A DNA stretch of 32,800 bases from Opitutus sp. (lineage in GTDB: Bacteria > Verrucomicrobiota > Verrucomicrobiia > Opitutales > Opitutaceae), in NCBI GenBank assembly GCA_013821985.1, contig PNJQ01000042.1, forward strand, positions 1 to 32,800, read 5' to 3'. The notes beneath the pieces were generated by a model. It was not told the origin of the DNA. It worked only from the letters and a program-made list of their open reading frames with translations, and searched no databases. Within the stretch, counting starts at the first letter, position 1; every line of letters begins with the position of its first letter. Below are positions 16,103-24,497 of this stretch, piece by piece. Made by a program: the position numbers and the translations under genes.

Positions 16103-16109
16103 CCACCCC

Positions 16110-16285
16110 GACACCCTGCAGTGTTCGAGGTGCCTCGATATACGCTCTTTGCCTTTGATACCATTTGGGAGCCGCCAAGCGGCGCGCGGATGCCAGGCCG
16201 TCAACCGGAAGGCAGAAACGCGCCAGGTGGTGCCCACCTTAACCTAGAAGGTTTCGGAGCAACTGTAGGCATACGGCACAGGCGG
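16110..16285 (+). ncRNA. ssrS: 6S RNA
   Basis: 6S RNA mimics an open promoter and sequesters housekeeping RNA polymerase holoenzyme in slow growth. The roughly 175-base segment folds by hand into the 6S design. A closing stem forms from 16121-16125 with 16275-16279 and 16130-16135 with 16267-16272. A large central bubble follows (5' side 16136-16159), whose 3' side carries the typical small hairpin AACCT-aga-AGGTT (16241-16253). A 9-bp stem pairs 16160-16168 with 16223-16231. Apical hairpins form at 16171-16183 and 16192-16213. Sequence echoes of E. coli 6S are GTGTTCG at the 5' end, CCACCTTAACC in the 3' bubble and ACGGCAC at the 3' end. Ends are estimated. SRP RNA and tmRNA were considered and do not fit. 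Confidence 0.78.
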
Positions 16286-16327
16286 GGTGTCACTTTTTCA
16301 ATTTCTCGCCCCTTTACCCCGCACACC

Positions 16328-16678
16328 ATGGAAAGACTGCCCTATTACCAACTGTTGCACGTTCTGTCGCTGATCGTGCTGACCGCCCAAACCTACATGG
16401 CGTTCGCGAATCCGCTCCCGGAAAATCGCAAACGCACGATGATGATCACCGGCATCGCCGCGCTGCTGATGTTCATCAGCGGATTCGGCATGCTGACGCT
16501 GAACAAGATCCCCTTTTCCAGCACGGGCTGGGTTTGGGTGAAAACGTTCTGCTGGCTCGGCGTCGCCGCGATGGCCGGTCTGGCCTACCGCAAGGCGCAC
16601 CTGCGCGCGACGCTCAGCGTCGTGACCATGGTGCTCCTCACCGTGGCGATCTTCATGGTGTATTTCCGGCCGTTTTGA
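16328..16678 (+). CDS. Small four-helix membrane protein of unknown function
   Basis: A 116-residue protein made almost entirely of four hydrophobic segments (about residues 6-25, 40-58, 67-85 and 96-113) joined by short loops with positive charges (ENRKRT, YRKAHLRA). The ATG at 16328 is chosen because the open frame upstream (to 16121) runs through the predicted 6S RNA and encodes no hydrophobic or conserved sequence. Size and topology resemble SirB-type small membrane proteins, but I do not see enough identity to name it. It lies 13 bases before the polymerase gene and may be co-transcribed with it. Confidence 0.72.
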   Translation: MERLPYYQLLHVLSLIVLTAQTYMAFANPLPENRKRTMMITGIAALLMFISGFGMLTLNKIPFSSTGWVWVKTFCWLGVAAMAGLAYRKAHLRATLSVVTMVLLTVAIFMVYFRPF

Positions 16679-16691
16679 TTAAACGGCCAGG

Positions 16692-18866
16692 ATGACGTCG
16701 GACTCGCTTTGCGGCCTGTGGATTGACGAAACAGGCCGTGCCCACGTGTCGCGCGCCACCGCCGACGGCGGGCGCCGCGAGCAGATCGAGGAGTTCCGGC
16801 CGTTCGCCTGGACCGGATTAGCCGGCGAGTTTCCCGGCGTGATGTTTGAGTCGCTGCCGGGCGAGGGCGCGTTCAAGTGGCTCGCGCACGCGGACTCGCT
16901 CGCGGCCTTCACCGAGTTCGTCAAAACGATGCGCGAGGGCGGCACGATTGACGTGTTGCGGCCCTACGAATCGCAATGGCTCTTGCAGCGCCGCGCGCGA
17001 CTCTACGCGGACCTGCATTTTGCGGATCTCCGGCGCTGCCAGCTGGACATCGAAACCGCTTCGGCGGAACCGGGCGGATTCAGCAATGCCAAGAATGCCG
17101 ATGACCGCGTCCTCGCCATCGGTCTGCAATGCGGGGCGCGGCGCGAGTTGCTCCAGCTCGAGGCGGAAACGCCGGCGGGCGAAAAGGCGCTGCTGTTGCG
17201 CTTCAATGAGGTGTTCCGCGAGATGGACCCGGACGTCGTCGAGGGACACAACCTCTTCAAATTCGATCTCGATTACCTGCGGCAGCGCTGCCGCCGCCAC
17301 AAGGTGCCGTGCGCGTGGGGGCGCTTCGGCATGCCCGCGGAATTTCGCAACAGCCGCCTAAAAATTGCGGAGCGCTGGCTGGATTTTCCGCGGTGCGACC
17401 TGCCCGGCCGCACGGTCGTCGATACGTATTTGCTCGTGCAACTCTACGACATCACGGCGCGCGAGATGACGTCCTACGGGCTGAAGGAGGCCGCGATCTA
17501 TTTCGGCGTCACCCCGGAGTCCGGCGCCGGCCGCACCTACATCGACGGCATCGGCATCCAGGATGAGTTCCGGCGCGATCGCGCCAAATTCCTCGCGTAT
17601 CTCGGCGACGACCTGCGTGAAACCAAGGGCGTCGCGGATGTGCTGCTGCCGACGTATTTCGAACAGGCGCGCGCGTTCCCGATGCTGCTGCAGGACGCCG
17701 CGCTGCGCGGCACGGCGGGTAAAGTCGATCTGCTGTTTCTCGAGGAGTATTACCAGGCCCGAGCCGCGTGCGCGACGCCGCAGGACATCGCGGGATTCGA
17801 GGGCGGCTTCACGCGCAGTTTTCAGGAGGGCGTATTCAAGCACGTGCTGCACTTCGACGTCGCCTCGCTCTACCCGAGCTTGCTGTTGCACATCGGGCGC
17901 AATCCGAAAAGCGACACGCTCGGCGTGTTCATCCCGCTGCTGCAGCGCCTGCGCGAGTATCGGTTGAAATACAAGTTGCTCGCGAAAAACGCGCCAACCG
18001 CCGCCGAGCGGGACGAGGCGCAGGCGCGGCAGCAAACGTTCAAGATCCTCATCAATTCCTTCTATGGGTATCTCGGCTTTTCCGGCGCGCGCTTCGGCGA
18101 CGGCGAACTCGCAGCCGAAGTCACGCGGCGCGGGCGCGAGTTGCTCCAGGCGTTGATCGACGAGTTCGGCCGGCTCGGCTGCACAATCCTCGAAGCCGAT
18201 ACCGACGGCATCTACCTTTCCTCCGCCGAGTATTTCGAAAAACCCGAGGGGTTGCTTGCCCAAGTGCAGCGCATCCTGCCCGCCGGCATCGAACTGGAGT
18301 TCGACGGCCGCTACGACGCGATGTTCTGCTACAAGGCGAAAAACTACGCGCTTGCCGCCGGCGGCGAGATCACGTTGCGCGGCTCCGCCCTGCGCTCGCG
18401 TGGCATCGAACCGTTCCTCAAGCGACTCAGCGATGAACTCATTGCGTATTTGCTCGGCGTGACGGACCAGACGCCGGCGGAAACCGTGAAGGAGCTGCGG
18501 GAAAAAATCACCGCGCACACGCTGCCCGTCGCCGACCTCGCGAAGACCGAGGCGCTGAGCCAGAATCCAGACGCGTATGCGCAGTTCGTCGCCAGCGGTG
18601 GCAAGCCGCGCCGAGCCTCGGCGGAAGCGGCGCTGCAGATGAACCCGCGGCCGCGCATGGGCGAGCGGGTGACGTATTACATCGGGGCGAAGCAGAGAGG
18701 GCAGGCGGCCGACTGGCAGCGTGCGCGTCCCATCGCGCAGTTTGATCCGGTCACCGCGCCCTACGATCCTGTCTATTACTTGGAAAAAATCGACGACTGG
18801 GTGGAACGCTATGGACGTTTCGCCGGCGTGCGGCCACAAATCGACCAGCAGGAAATGTTGTTCTGA
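16692..18866 (+). CDS. Family B DNA polymerase with 3'-5' exonuclease domain
   Basis: The 724-residue protein has both domains intact. Exonuclease: Exo I LDIET (Asp119, Glu121), Exo II EGHNLFKFD (Asn187, Asp192) and Exo III YLGDD (Tyr303, Asp307). Polymerase: motif A FDVASLYPS (Asp389, Tyr394), motif B KILINSFYG (Lys451, Asn455, Tyr458) and motif C ADTDGIY (Asp503, Asp505). It belongs to the PolB group that includes E. coli Pol II (783 residues), which acts in DNA repair and replication restart; it is slightly shorter than Pol II. No protein-primed TPR insertions of the phage type were noticed. The C-terminus MGERVTYYIG and QQEMLF resembles archaeal and bacterial PolB tails. No SOS box was recognised upstream. 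A three-base gap separates it from the next gene. Confidence 0.94.
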   Translation: MTSDSLCGLWIDETGRAHVSRATADGGRREQIEEFRPFAWTGLAGEFPGVMFESLPGEGAFKWLAHADSLAAFTEFVKTMREGGTIDVLRPYESQWLLQRRARLYADLHFADLRRCQLDIETASAEPGGFSNAKNADDRVLAIGLQCGARRELLQLEAETPAGEKALLLRFNEVFREMDPDVVEGHNLFKFDLDYLRQRCRRHKVPCAWGRFGMPAEFRNSRLKIAERWLDFPRCDLPGRTVVDTYLLVQLYDITAREMTSYGLKEAAIYFGVTPESGAGRTYIDGIGIQDEFRRDRAKFLAYLGDDLRETKGVADVLLPTYFEQARAFPMLLQDAALRGTAGKVDLLFLEEYYQARAACATPQDIAGFEGGFTRSFQEGVFKHVLHFDVASLYPSLLLHIGRNPKSDTLGVFIPLLQRLREYRLKYKLLAKNAPTAAERDEAQARQQTFKILINSFYGYLGFSGARFGDGELAAEVTRRGRELLQALIDEFGRLGCTILEADTDGIYLSSAEYFEKPEGLLAQVQRILPAGIELEFDGRYDAMFCYKAKNYALAAGGEITLRGSALRSRGIEPFLKRLSDELIAYLLGVTDQTPAETVKELREKITAHTLPVADLAKTEALSQNPDAYAQFVASGGKPRRASAEAALQMNPRPRMGERVTYYIGAKQRGQAADWQRARPIAQFDPVTAPYDPVYYLEKIDDWVERYGRFAGVRPQIDQQEMLF

Positions 18867-18869
18867 TCC

Positions 18870-20303
18870 ATGCGCACCCGGCTTTGCTACCTCGCCCTGA
18901 TTCTCGTTCCGCTTGTCGTCTATGCGACGGCTTGGTTCGGGGACTACGGCACCGCGGCTGATTTTCTTCGCCTCGATGCCGCCTCGCGCGATCTCGTGGC
19001 AACCGATCACGCGCGGGAAGGCATCCTGAACGGCGCTTTGCTCGACGTTTCGTTCGCCTTTGTGAGCGACGTGGCGGACTTCCGCTTCGCGCGCATGCTC
19101 GGCGTGCTGTTGCTGGTCCTGTGCGGCCTCGCGCTTTGGCAACTGCTCGAACGCGGCGGCTGGTCCGAATTCGACGCGACTGCGGCCGCGTTGAGCGTCG
19201 TGCTTCTGCCGACCGCGCAACTCACGGCCGGCTGGGGGACGACATGGCCCGGCACGCTGGCCGCGTTGCTGTCGCTGGCGGGATTCGCGGCGGTGGAAAG
19301 CGAACTCGAGCAGGGCGGGGGACGGCGCGTGATTGCGATGCTCGGCGGTGTGCTGCTCTACCTGGCGGCGGCGATGTGCTATTTTCCGGGTGCGATCATG
19401 GCCTTGGTGCCACTGGCAGGGCTCGGCTTTGTGCGCCCCGCGCGCCTGTGGAGTGAAACCCAAAAATGGTTCTTCTCGCACGTCGGTCTGCTGCTCTTCG
19501 GCGTGCTTGGCGCGTGGTTGCTCGAGCGGACGATGATGTCCGAGGCAGGCGTGGCGGATTCCAGCTCCCTCGTGCAGCGGCTGCTCGATCTCGCGACGCA
19601 CGCGCTGCCGCTGGCTTGGGCGCCGTATCTCGCCGCGGCTTCGGAACCGATGCACCTGCTGTGCGTCGCACTGGCGCTCGTGGTGTTGGTGGGACTCTTG
19701 TTCGCCATCCGGCAGCGCTCGGCGGCGGACGTCCGCGTCGGCAATGCCTGGAAGCTCGTGTTGGGCGGGGCGATTCTGATTTTTTGCGTGGTGGCGCTGC
19801 TCTCGCCGAATTGGCGGTCGAGCTACCGCTCGCTCTGGCCCATGGCCGGCGTGGCGATCATCGCGCTCGTCGCGGCGGTGCGAGGGTTGAGCGATCAGAC
19901 CGGCGGGCGTCCGTTTTGGCACCACGCGGCGATGGTTGGCATCGTGGCGGTGGGAGCGCTGGCGGCATTCGGGCAGGTGCACGGCCTCATTGCGGAGCCG
20001 TTGAGTGCAGAGTGGGCGTCCTTGCGCACGGCGGTATTGCGCGCGAATTTCCCGAGCGAAGCGCGGGTGCAGCTTGAGCTTCCGGAGAACAAGTCCGGCC
20101 ACGACGGCGCCGCGGCCCGGTTTGAGGGACGCGTGGCGGAGCATCCCGAGGCGGCCGAGCAAATGTTCAATGCCGCCATGCAGGCGCGCTATCCGTCGGG
20201 ACTGCCGAAGGGCCACCGCTTCAGCGTGGAAGTGGGGCCGGCGGGTGCCGCGCCGGCCGAGGGAGTGTTGGTGTTCGACCTCGCGAAGCCGGTGACGCAC
20301 TGA
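18870..20303 (+). CDS. Polytopic membrane protein of unknown function
   Basis: A 477-residue integral membrane protein with about nine to ten hydrophobic segments spread over residues 4-370, then a soluble C-terminal domain of about 105 residues (containing RVQLELPENKSGHDG and HRFSVEVGPAG). An extracytoplasmic loop follows the first helix (WFGDYGTAADFLRLDAASRD). The general layout is like GT-C-type or O-antigen-related membrane proteins, but I do not see a diagnostic motif, so no function is claimed. The start is three bases after the polymerase stop, so the two are probably co-transcribed even though no functional link is evident. It converges on the iorB-like gene with a 22-base gap. Confidence 0.72.
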   Translation: MRTRLCYLALILVPLVVYATAWFGDYGTAADFLRLDAASRDLVATDHAREGILNGALLDVSFAFVSDVADFRFARMLGVLLLVLCGLALWQLLERGGWSEFDATAAALSVVLLPTAQLTAGWGTTWPGTLAALLSLAGFAAVESELEQGGGRRVIAMLGGVLLYLAAAMCYFPGAIMALVPLAGLGFVRPARLWSETQKWFFSHVGLLLFGVLGAWLLERTMMSEAGVADSSSLVQRLLDLATHALPLAWAPYLAAASEPMHLLCVALALVVLVGLLFAIRQRSAADVRVGNAWKLVLGGAILIFCVVALLSPNWRSSYRSLWPMAGVAIIALVAAVRGLSDQTGGRPFWHHAAMVGIVAVGALAAFGQVHGLIAEPLSAEWASLRTAVLRANFPSEARVQLELPENKSGHDGAAARFEGRVAEHPEAAEQMFNAAMQARYPSGLPKGHRFSVEVGPAGAAPAEGVLVFDLAKPVTH

Positions 20304-20325
20304 ACGCCCCGCCGGCCGGTCCAAC

Positions 20326-22566
20326 TCACGACCAGCGCAGGTCTTGTTTGGTGAGGGGCAGAGCGCGAATGCGCTTGCCGATGGCGGCGAAGATCGCGTT
20401 GCACACGGCGGGCGGCAGCGGCGGCAGCGCAGGTTCGCCGAGACCGGTGGGCGGATTCTTGCTCTGGATGAAATGTGAGTCCACTTGCGGCGCATCCACG
20501 CCCCGCAGCAGGGGGTAGGTGTCGAAATTCGCCTGCGTCGTGCGGCCGCGCTCGAAGGTGATTTCCTGCAGCCAAGCGGCGCTGAGGCCGTCAATGACGG
20601 CACCCTGAATTTGGTTTTCCGCGCCGCTAAGATTGATGATGGGACCCACGTCGGTCGCAACCGTGACACGGTGAACCTTGAGGGTGCCGTCCGGCGAGAC
20701 GCTGACCTCGGCAACTTCCGCGACGTAACCGCGGTGGCTGAAATGGAACGCGACGCCCTGACCGGAGCCGCGCGGGAGCTTTTTGCCCCAGCCGGATTTT
20801 TCCGCGGCGAGGCGCAACACATTCTTCATGCGCTTGGTGTCGTAACCCACTCCTTGCGGACTGGGCGGCGGCACGATGCGGTCCTCGCCGAGGAGCGCGA
20901 GGCGGAAATCCACGGGATCGCGGCCGGCGGCGTGCGCGAGTTCGTCGATGAAACTTTGCATTACGAACGCGAGCGCGTTGCTGCCCGGCGCGCGGAGGGG
21001 ACCGGTGGGAATGTTCGTGCTGACGATCGATTGCTCGAGGCGAAAGTTCGGCACCCAGCGTCCCGGAAATTCCGCAGGGCTCATGCCGGCGCTGCGTGCG
21101 GGTTCCTTTTCGTTGTTCAGGCCAACGGTGACGAAGTGGTCGTGCCACGCGACGAGATTACCCTGTGCATCGACGCCGCCTTTGAAGTGATGCCAGCCAC
21201 CCGGCCGGTAGTGGCCGTGTTGCGTGTCCTGTTCGCGCGTCCACGTCAGCTTGACCGGCACGCCGGTTTTCTGCGCGATGGCTGCGGCTTCCACGACGTA
21301 ATCATTCGCAAGGCGCCGGCCGAAACCGCCGCCGATGCGCGTGAAGCGCACTTTGATTTTATCCTTCGGGACGTTCAGCGTCGTCGCGACGAGGTCCAAG
21401 CCCGATTGCGGAGTCTGGGTGGGCGCGAGAATTTCCATGCCGCCGTCGGCCGTCGGCCACGCCATCGCGTTCATCGGCTCGAGGGTCGCGTGGTGGATGT
21501 AGGGATAGAAATACTGCGCCTCGACCACTTTGGCCGCGCCGGCGAGCGCCGCGGTGACGTCGCCGTCGTTGCGGAGAACTTGGCCGGATTGCCGCGCGAG
21601 TTCACTCGCGCGCGCCTCGTAGCCGGCGCTGCTGTCGTTCGCGCCCGCGCCCTCGTCCCACGTGACGCGGAGGGCGTTGCGCGCCTTGAAGGCCGCCCAG
21701 GTCGAGTCGGCGAGAATCGCGACGCCCGGCATCAGCCCCGTGTAGTTGCTCGTCCCCTCGAGCACGAATGCGTCGCGGACGCCCGGCATCGATTTGATCT
21801 GGTCGAGGTTGGCGCTGACGACCTTGCCGCCGAAGACCGGGCACTTCTGATAGACGGCGTGCACCATGCCCGGCACTTTCTGGTCGATGCCGAAGAGCGG
21901 CTGGCCGGTGACGATGGCGGGATTGTCGATGCCGCCGACGCGGGAGCCGAGCAGGCGGAATTCATCGACCTCCTTCAGGCGAATCGATTTTTCGTCGGGA
22001 ATCGGCAACGTCGCGGCTTTCGCAGCGAGTTCGCCGTAGGTGAGGCGGCGACCGGAGGCGCGGTGAAAGACCGTGCCGCGTTCGGCTTCGAGTTCCGCGG
22101 CGGGCACGCCCCAGGTTTGCGCGGCCGCCTCGACGAGCATCGTGCGCGCGGTGGCGCCGGCTTTGCGCAGCGTGTCGTAATTCATCGGCGTCGAGAGCGA
22201 GCCGCCGGCGAACTGCGGGCCGAGCTGGGCGTCGAGCGCGGCTTGCTCAATGACGATTTTGTCGAAATCGACCTCGAGTTCCTCGGCGACGATCATCGGC
22301 AGCGAGGTTTTCACTCCCTGGCCGACCTCGGGGTTTTTCGCGACGATGGTGACAATGCCGTCCGGCGAGATGCGGATGAACGGATTTGGCGTGAAGACGC
22401 GCGCGGTGTTGTCGAGTGCCTGCGCTGGCTGCGCGAATACGGCTGTGGGTGAAGCGAGGCCGAGAGCGAAACCACCGCCGGCGAGCGCGGTGACTTTCAA
22501 AAAGTCGCGGCGGTCAAAATCCGACGTCGAAGAATCACGGGATGGGGCAGGAGAATCGGTGTTCAT
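20326..22566 (-). CDS. Molybdenum hydroxylase large subunit, Tat-exported (IorB-like)
   Basis: The 746-residue protein is the molybdopterin-binding subunit of the xanthine dehydrogenase superfamily, of the IorB/aldehyde oxidoreductase type that oxidises aldehydes or N-heterocycles with water. The N-terminus has a twin-arginine signal ([18 protein letters not shown] then an AQ cleavage region). Visible family motifs are [44 protein letters not shown] and, near the end, [18 protein letters not shown], which holds the catalytic Glu. Its ATG overlaps the stop of the small iron-sulfur subunit (ATGA). No FAD subunit, cytochrome c or maturation gene (XdhC-type) is in the window, so the electron acceptor is unknown. 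Confidence 0.93.
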   Translation of the reverse strand: MNTDSPAPSRDSSTSDFDRRDFLKVTALAGGGFALGLASPTAVFAQPAQALDNTARVFTPNPFIRISPDGIVTIVAKNPEVGQGVKTSLPMIVAEELEVDFDKIVIEQAALDAQLGPQFAGGSLSTPMNYDTLRKAGATARTMLVEAAAQTWGVPAAELEAERGTVFHRASGRRLTYGELAAKAATLPIPDEKSIRLKEVDEFRLLGSRVGGIDNPAIVTGQPLFGIDQKVPGMVHAVYQKCPVFGGKVVSANLDQIKSMPGVRDAFVLEGTSNYTGLMPGVAILADSTWAAFKARNALRVTWDEGAGANDSSAGYEARASELARQSGQVLRNDGDVTAALAGAAKVVEAQYFYPYIHHATLEPMNAMAWPTADGGMEILAPTQTPQSGLDLVATTLNVPKDKIKVRFTRIGGGFGRRLANDYVVEAAAIAQKTGVPVKLTWTREQDTQHGHYRPGGWHHFKGGVDAQGNLVAWHDHFVTVGLNNEKEPARSAGMSPAEFPGRWVPNFRLEQSIVSTNIPTGPLRAPGSNALAFVMQSFIDELAHAAGRDPVDFRLALLGEDRIVPPPSPQGVGYDTKRMKNVLRLAAEKSGWGKKLPRGSGQGVAFHFSHRGYVAEVAEVSVSPDGTLKVHRVTVATDVGPIINLSGAENQIQGAVIDGLSAAWLQEITFERGRTTQANFDTYPLLRGVDAPQVDSHFIQSKNPPTGLGEPALPPLPPAVCNAIFAAIGKRIRALPLTKQDLRWS

Positions 22567-23042
22567 TTCACGCCTCCGGTGGCAGCCATCACCTGAGCCG
22601 CGTCTTTAATCGCGGCCCGGATGCGCAGATAGGTGCCGCAACGGCAGAGGTTGCCCGCCATCGCGCCATCGATCTCCTCGTCGCTCGGATGGGGGGCCGA
22701 TTGGAGAAAAGCCGCCGCGGTCATGATCTGGCCCGCCTGACAATAGCCGCACTGGGGCACATCGTGATCGATCCACGCTTTTTGGAGTGGGTGGGCGCCG
22801 GCCGGGTCGAGGCCCTCGATCGTCATGATGCGCATGCTCGCCACGCTCGCGACCGGCAGTTGGCAGGAGCGGGTCGGCACGCCGTTGAGGTGCACGGTGC
22901 AGGCGCCGCATTGGCCGATGCCGCAGCCATATTTGGTGCCGACGAGTTCGAGGTTATCGCGCAGCACCCACAGCAACGGCGTATCCGCCGCCACATCGAC
23001 CGACCGGGGCTGCCCATTCACGTTCAGGGTATAGCGGGGCAT
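22563..23042 (-). CDS. Molybdenum hydroxylase [2Fe-2S] subunit (IorA-like)
   Basis: This 159-residue protein holds two iron-sulfur clusters that carry electrons from the molybdenum site. The plant-type ferredoxin cluster uses Cys40, Cys45, Cys48 and Cys60 ([16 protein letters not shown]), and the C-terminal four-helix cluster uses Cys98, Cys101, Cys133 and Cys135 (QCGYCQAGQ and [12 protein letters not shown]). It has no signal peptide and is presumably exported by the Tat pathway together with the large subunit. It is the first gene of a two-gene operon with overlapping stop and start. Confidence 0.95.
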   Translation of the reverse strand: MPRYTLNVNGQPRSVDVAADTPLLWVLRDNLELVGTKYGCGIGQCGACTVHLNGVPTRSCQLPVASVASMRIMTIEGLDPAGAHPLQKAWIDHDVPQCGYCQAGQIMTAAAFLQSAPHPSDEEIDGAMAGNLCRCGTYLRIRAAIKDAAQVMAATGGVK

Positions 23043-23156
23043 GAGAAGAAGAGCTGCCCTAACGTGCCCGGCCCGTGGCTGGCGTCAAGGCATGGCCCGC
23101 TGATGCAGCTCCAATCCGGGATAAACGCGGCGTGGAGCGCGCCGACTGCGCGCCCG

Positions 23157-23684
23157 CTATTGTGCGCGGCTGCGCTGCACGACCCAGGCGACAATGGCGG
23201 CATCGTCGTTTTCATGCCGCCAGACGAGGGAGAGAAATTCAGCCGGATGAATGTCGTGTGTCTTGAAGAAACGACGGTCGCCTCCGCAGGAATACATCAG
23301 CGAGGCGGGCAACTCGCCGCGGAGTTTCGCTTTCGACTTGGGAATGATGCGCGGCAGCCACGTGATGCCTTCCACCGCGGCGTCCTTGGGCGGCAGGGAT
23401 GCTTCGTCGAGCCGACGCGTCGAAGCTTTCCCGTGCTGGGCGTTGAGAAAATAGTCGCGCCGCACCAGCTCGATTGCCAGCGCCCGGTCGTAGCCGGGCT
23501 CGCCACCGTTCAATTCGTCCTCCGCGTAGTCATAGAAATTTTGCGCAGTGAGGCCGTTCGCCGCCAGGAACGCCTGCTCCGTCGCCTCGAAGAACGAACC
23601 GGCGTCGCGTTGGCCGGCGCCGTAGAGTCTGACGGCTTGGTCGTAGAGGGCGCGAAATCGATCGGCGAAATCGTAATGCTTCAT
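23157..23684 (-). CDS. DUF5069-like protein with N-terminal extension
   Basis: A 175-residue soluble protein. The C-terminal half (residues about 105-170) reads ITWLPRIIPKSKAKLRGELP, then CGGDRRFFKTHDIHPAEFL and DDAAIVAWV, which aligns by eye with the DUF5069 core of the gene at 2978-3400 (LPRLLDKIRRHARGEL, MDARMCRFLHVDYESL, DAEALAWC). The first 95 residues are a separate acidic helical region (DFADRFRALYDQAVRLYGAG, ELNGGEPGYDRAL). Function unknown. It is divergent from the LysM amidase across 93 bases and tail-to-head with iorA across 114 bases. Confidence 0.68.
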   Translation of the reverse strand: MKHYDFADRFRALYDQAVRLYGAGQRDAGSFFEATEQAFLAANGLTAQNFYDYAEDELNGGEPGYDRALAIELVRRDYFLNAQHGKASTRRLDEASLPPKDAAVEGITWLPRIIPKSKAKLRGELPASLMYSCGGDRRFFKTHDIHPAEFLSLVWRHENDDAAIVAWVVQRSRAQ

Positions 23685-23777
23685 GCGGCGACGAAAGCGT
23701 CGGAGCGAAAAATGGCAAACTCGGTCACCGGCACAGTGCGGCCGTCGAAGGGTTGACGCGTGTGTTAGTCTCGCAGG

Positions 23778-24497
23778 GTGAATTCACGGCGACGCTTCAT
23801 CTACACGGCCGGACTCGCGGTGGCGGGACTCGCCGCCGGAGGCATCCCGGCGCTGGCGGCCCCGCGACCGCGGGCGCACACGGTGCAGGCGGGCGATACT
23901 TTATCGGAGATCGCGGCCCGCTACGACGTGTCGCTCGCGGAACTGAAGCGCCGCAACGGACTGCGCAACGATGTCATTCGTCCCGGACAACGCCTGACGC
24001 TGCCGGAGTCGGATGCGCTGGCGGCTGTTGTCGCCGCCACCGCGGAGCTCCGGATTCAGCGCGGGCGGTGGCGGCATGTCGTTGTGCATCACAGCGCGAT
24101 CGAAGACGGCAATGCGGCCGCTTACGACTCCGCGCACCGGCGGCGCGGGATGGAGAACGGACTCGCCTATCATTTCGTCATTGGCAACGGCCGTGATTCG
24201 CCGGAAGGCGGAATCGAAATTGGTCCGCGCTGGTTGCGGCAGCTCGACGGCGGGCACGTGCGCAATGCGACGTTCAACGCCACCGGCATCGGCATTTGCC
24301 TCGTCGGCAATTTCGAAACTCGCCGACCGAGCGAAAAGCAACTCGCCACGCTGACGGCGCTGATCGACTGGCTGCGCGCGGACGCCCCGCTCGGCGCGCG
24401 CCCGAAGTTCACGGTGCACCGCTGGGTCGATCGCAATCACACGGTTTGCCCCGGGCGTTATTTTCCCTCGGTGCGCCTGCGTCTCCGCTACGCCTGA
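23778..24497 (+). CDS. N-acetylmuramoyl-L-alanine amidase with LysM domain, Tat-exported
   Basis: Starting at GTG 23778, the 239-residue protein has a Tat-type signal (SRRRFIYTAGLAVAGLAAGG), one LysM peptidoglycan-binding repeat (about 33-77: HTVQAGDTLSEIAARYDVSL ending PGQRLTLP) and an Amidase_2/PGRP-like zinc hydrolase domain. Likely zinc ligands are the first His of VVVHHSA, the His of FTVHRWVD and the Cys of HTVCPGRYF. The enzyme should cut the bond between muramic acid and L-Ala in peptidoglycan, in turnover or recycling. The last ten bases overlap the 3' end of the convergent antiporter gene. Confidence 0.9.
   Translation: MNSRRRFIYTAGLAVAGLAAGGIPALAAPRPRAHTVQAGDTLSEIAARYDVSLAELKRRNGLRNDVIRPGQRLTLPESDALAAVVAATAELRIQRGRWRHVVVHHSAIEDGNAAAYDSAHRRRGMENGLAYHFVIGNGRDSPEGGIEIGPRWLRQLDGGHVRNATFNATGIGICLVGNFETRRPSEKQLATLTALIDWLRADAPLGARPKFTVHRWVDRNHTVCPGRYFPSVRLRLRYA

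Noticed and set aside
16110-16285. Signal recognition particle RNA or tmRNA instead of 6S RNA
   Set aside because: An AACCGGAAGGCAGAAA stretch recalls the SRP apical loop, but the conserved CAGG and AGCA loop strands are missing; no tmRNA tag frame, tRNA-like acceptor end or CCA is present.
16121-16327. N-terminal extension of the small membrane protein
   Set aside because: These 69 codons overlap the structured 6S-like RNA, encode no conserved or hydrophobic sequence and are preceded by no start signal.
17358-20822. Open frame of 1154 codons on the minus strand
   Set aside because: It runs antisense across the polymerase and the membrane protein, has low-complexity Arg/His/Gln-rich composition and no motif; high GC leaves few stops in this frame.
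20485-22452. Open frame of 655 codons on the plus strand antisense to the molybdenum hydroxylase
   Set aside because: The minus-strand gene is motif-complete; the plus-strand frame has no recognisable domain.
23753-23777. TTGACG box upstream of the LysM amidase as a promoter
   Set aside because: No -10 box at usable spacing before the start codon at 23778.
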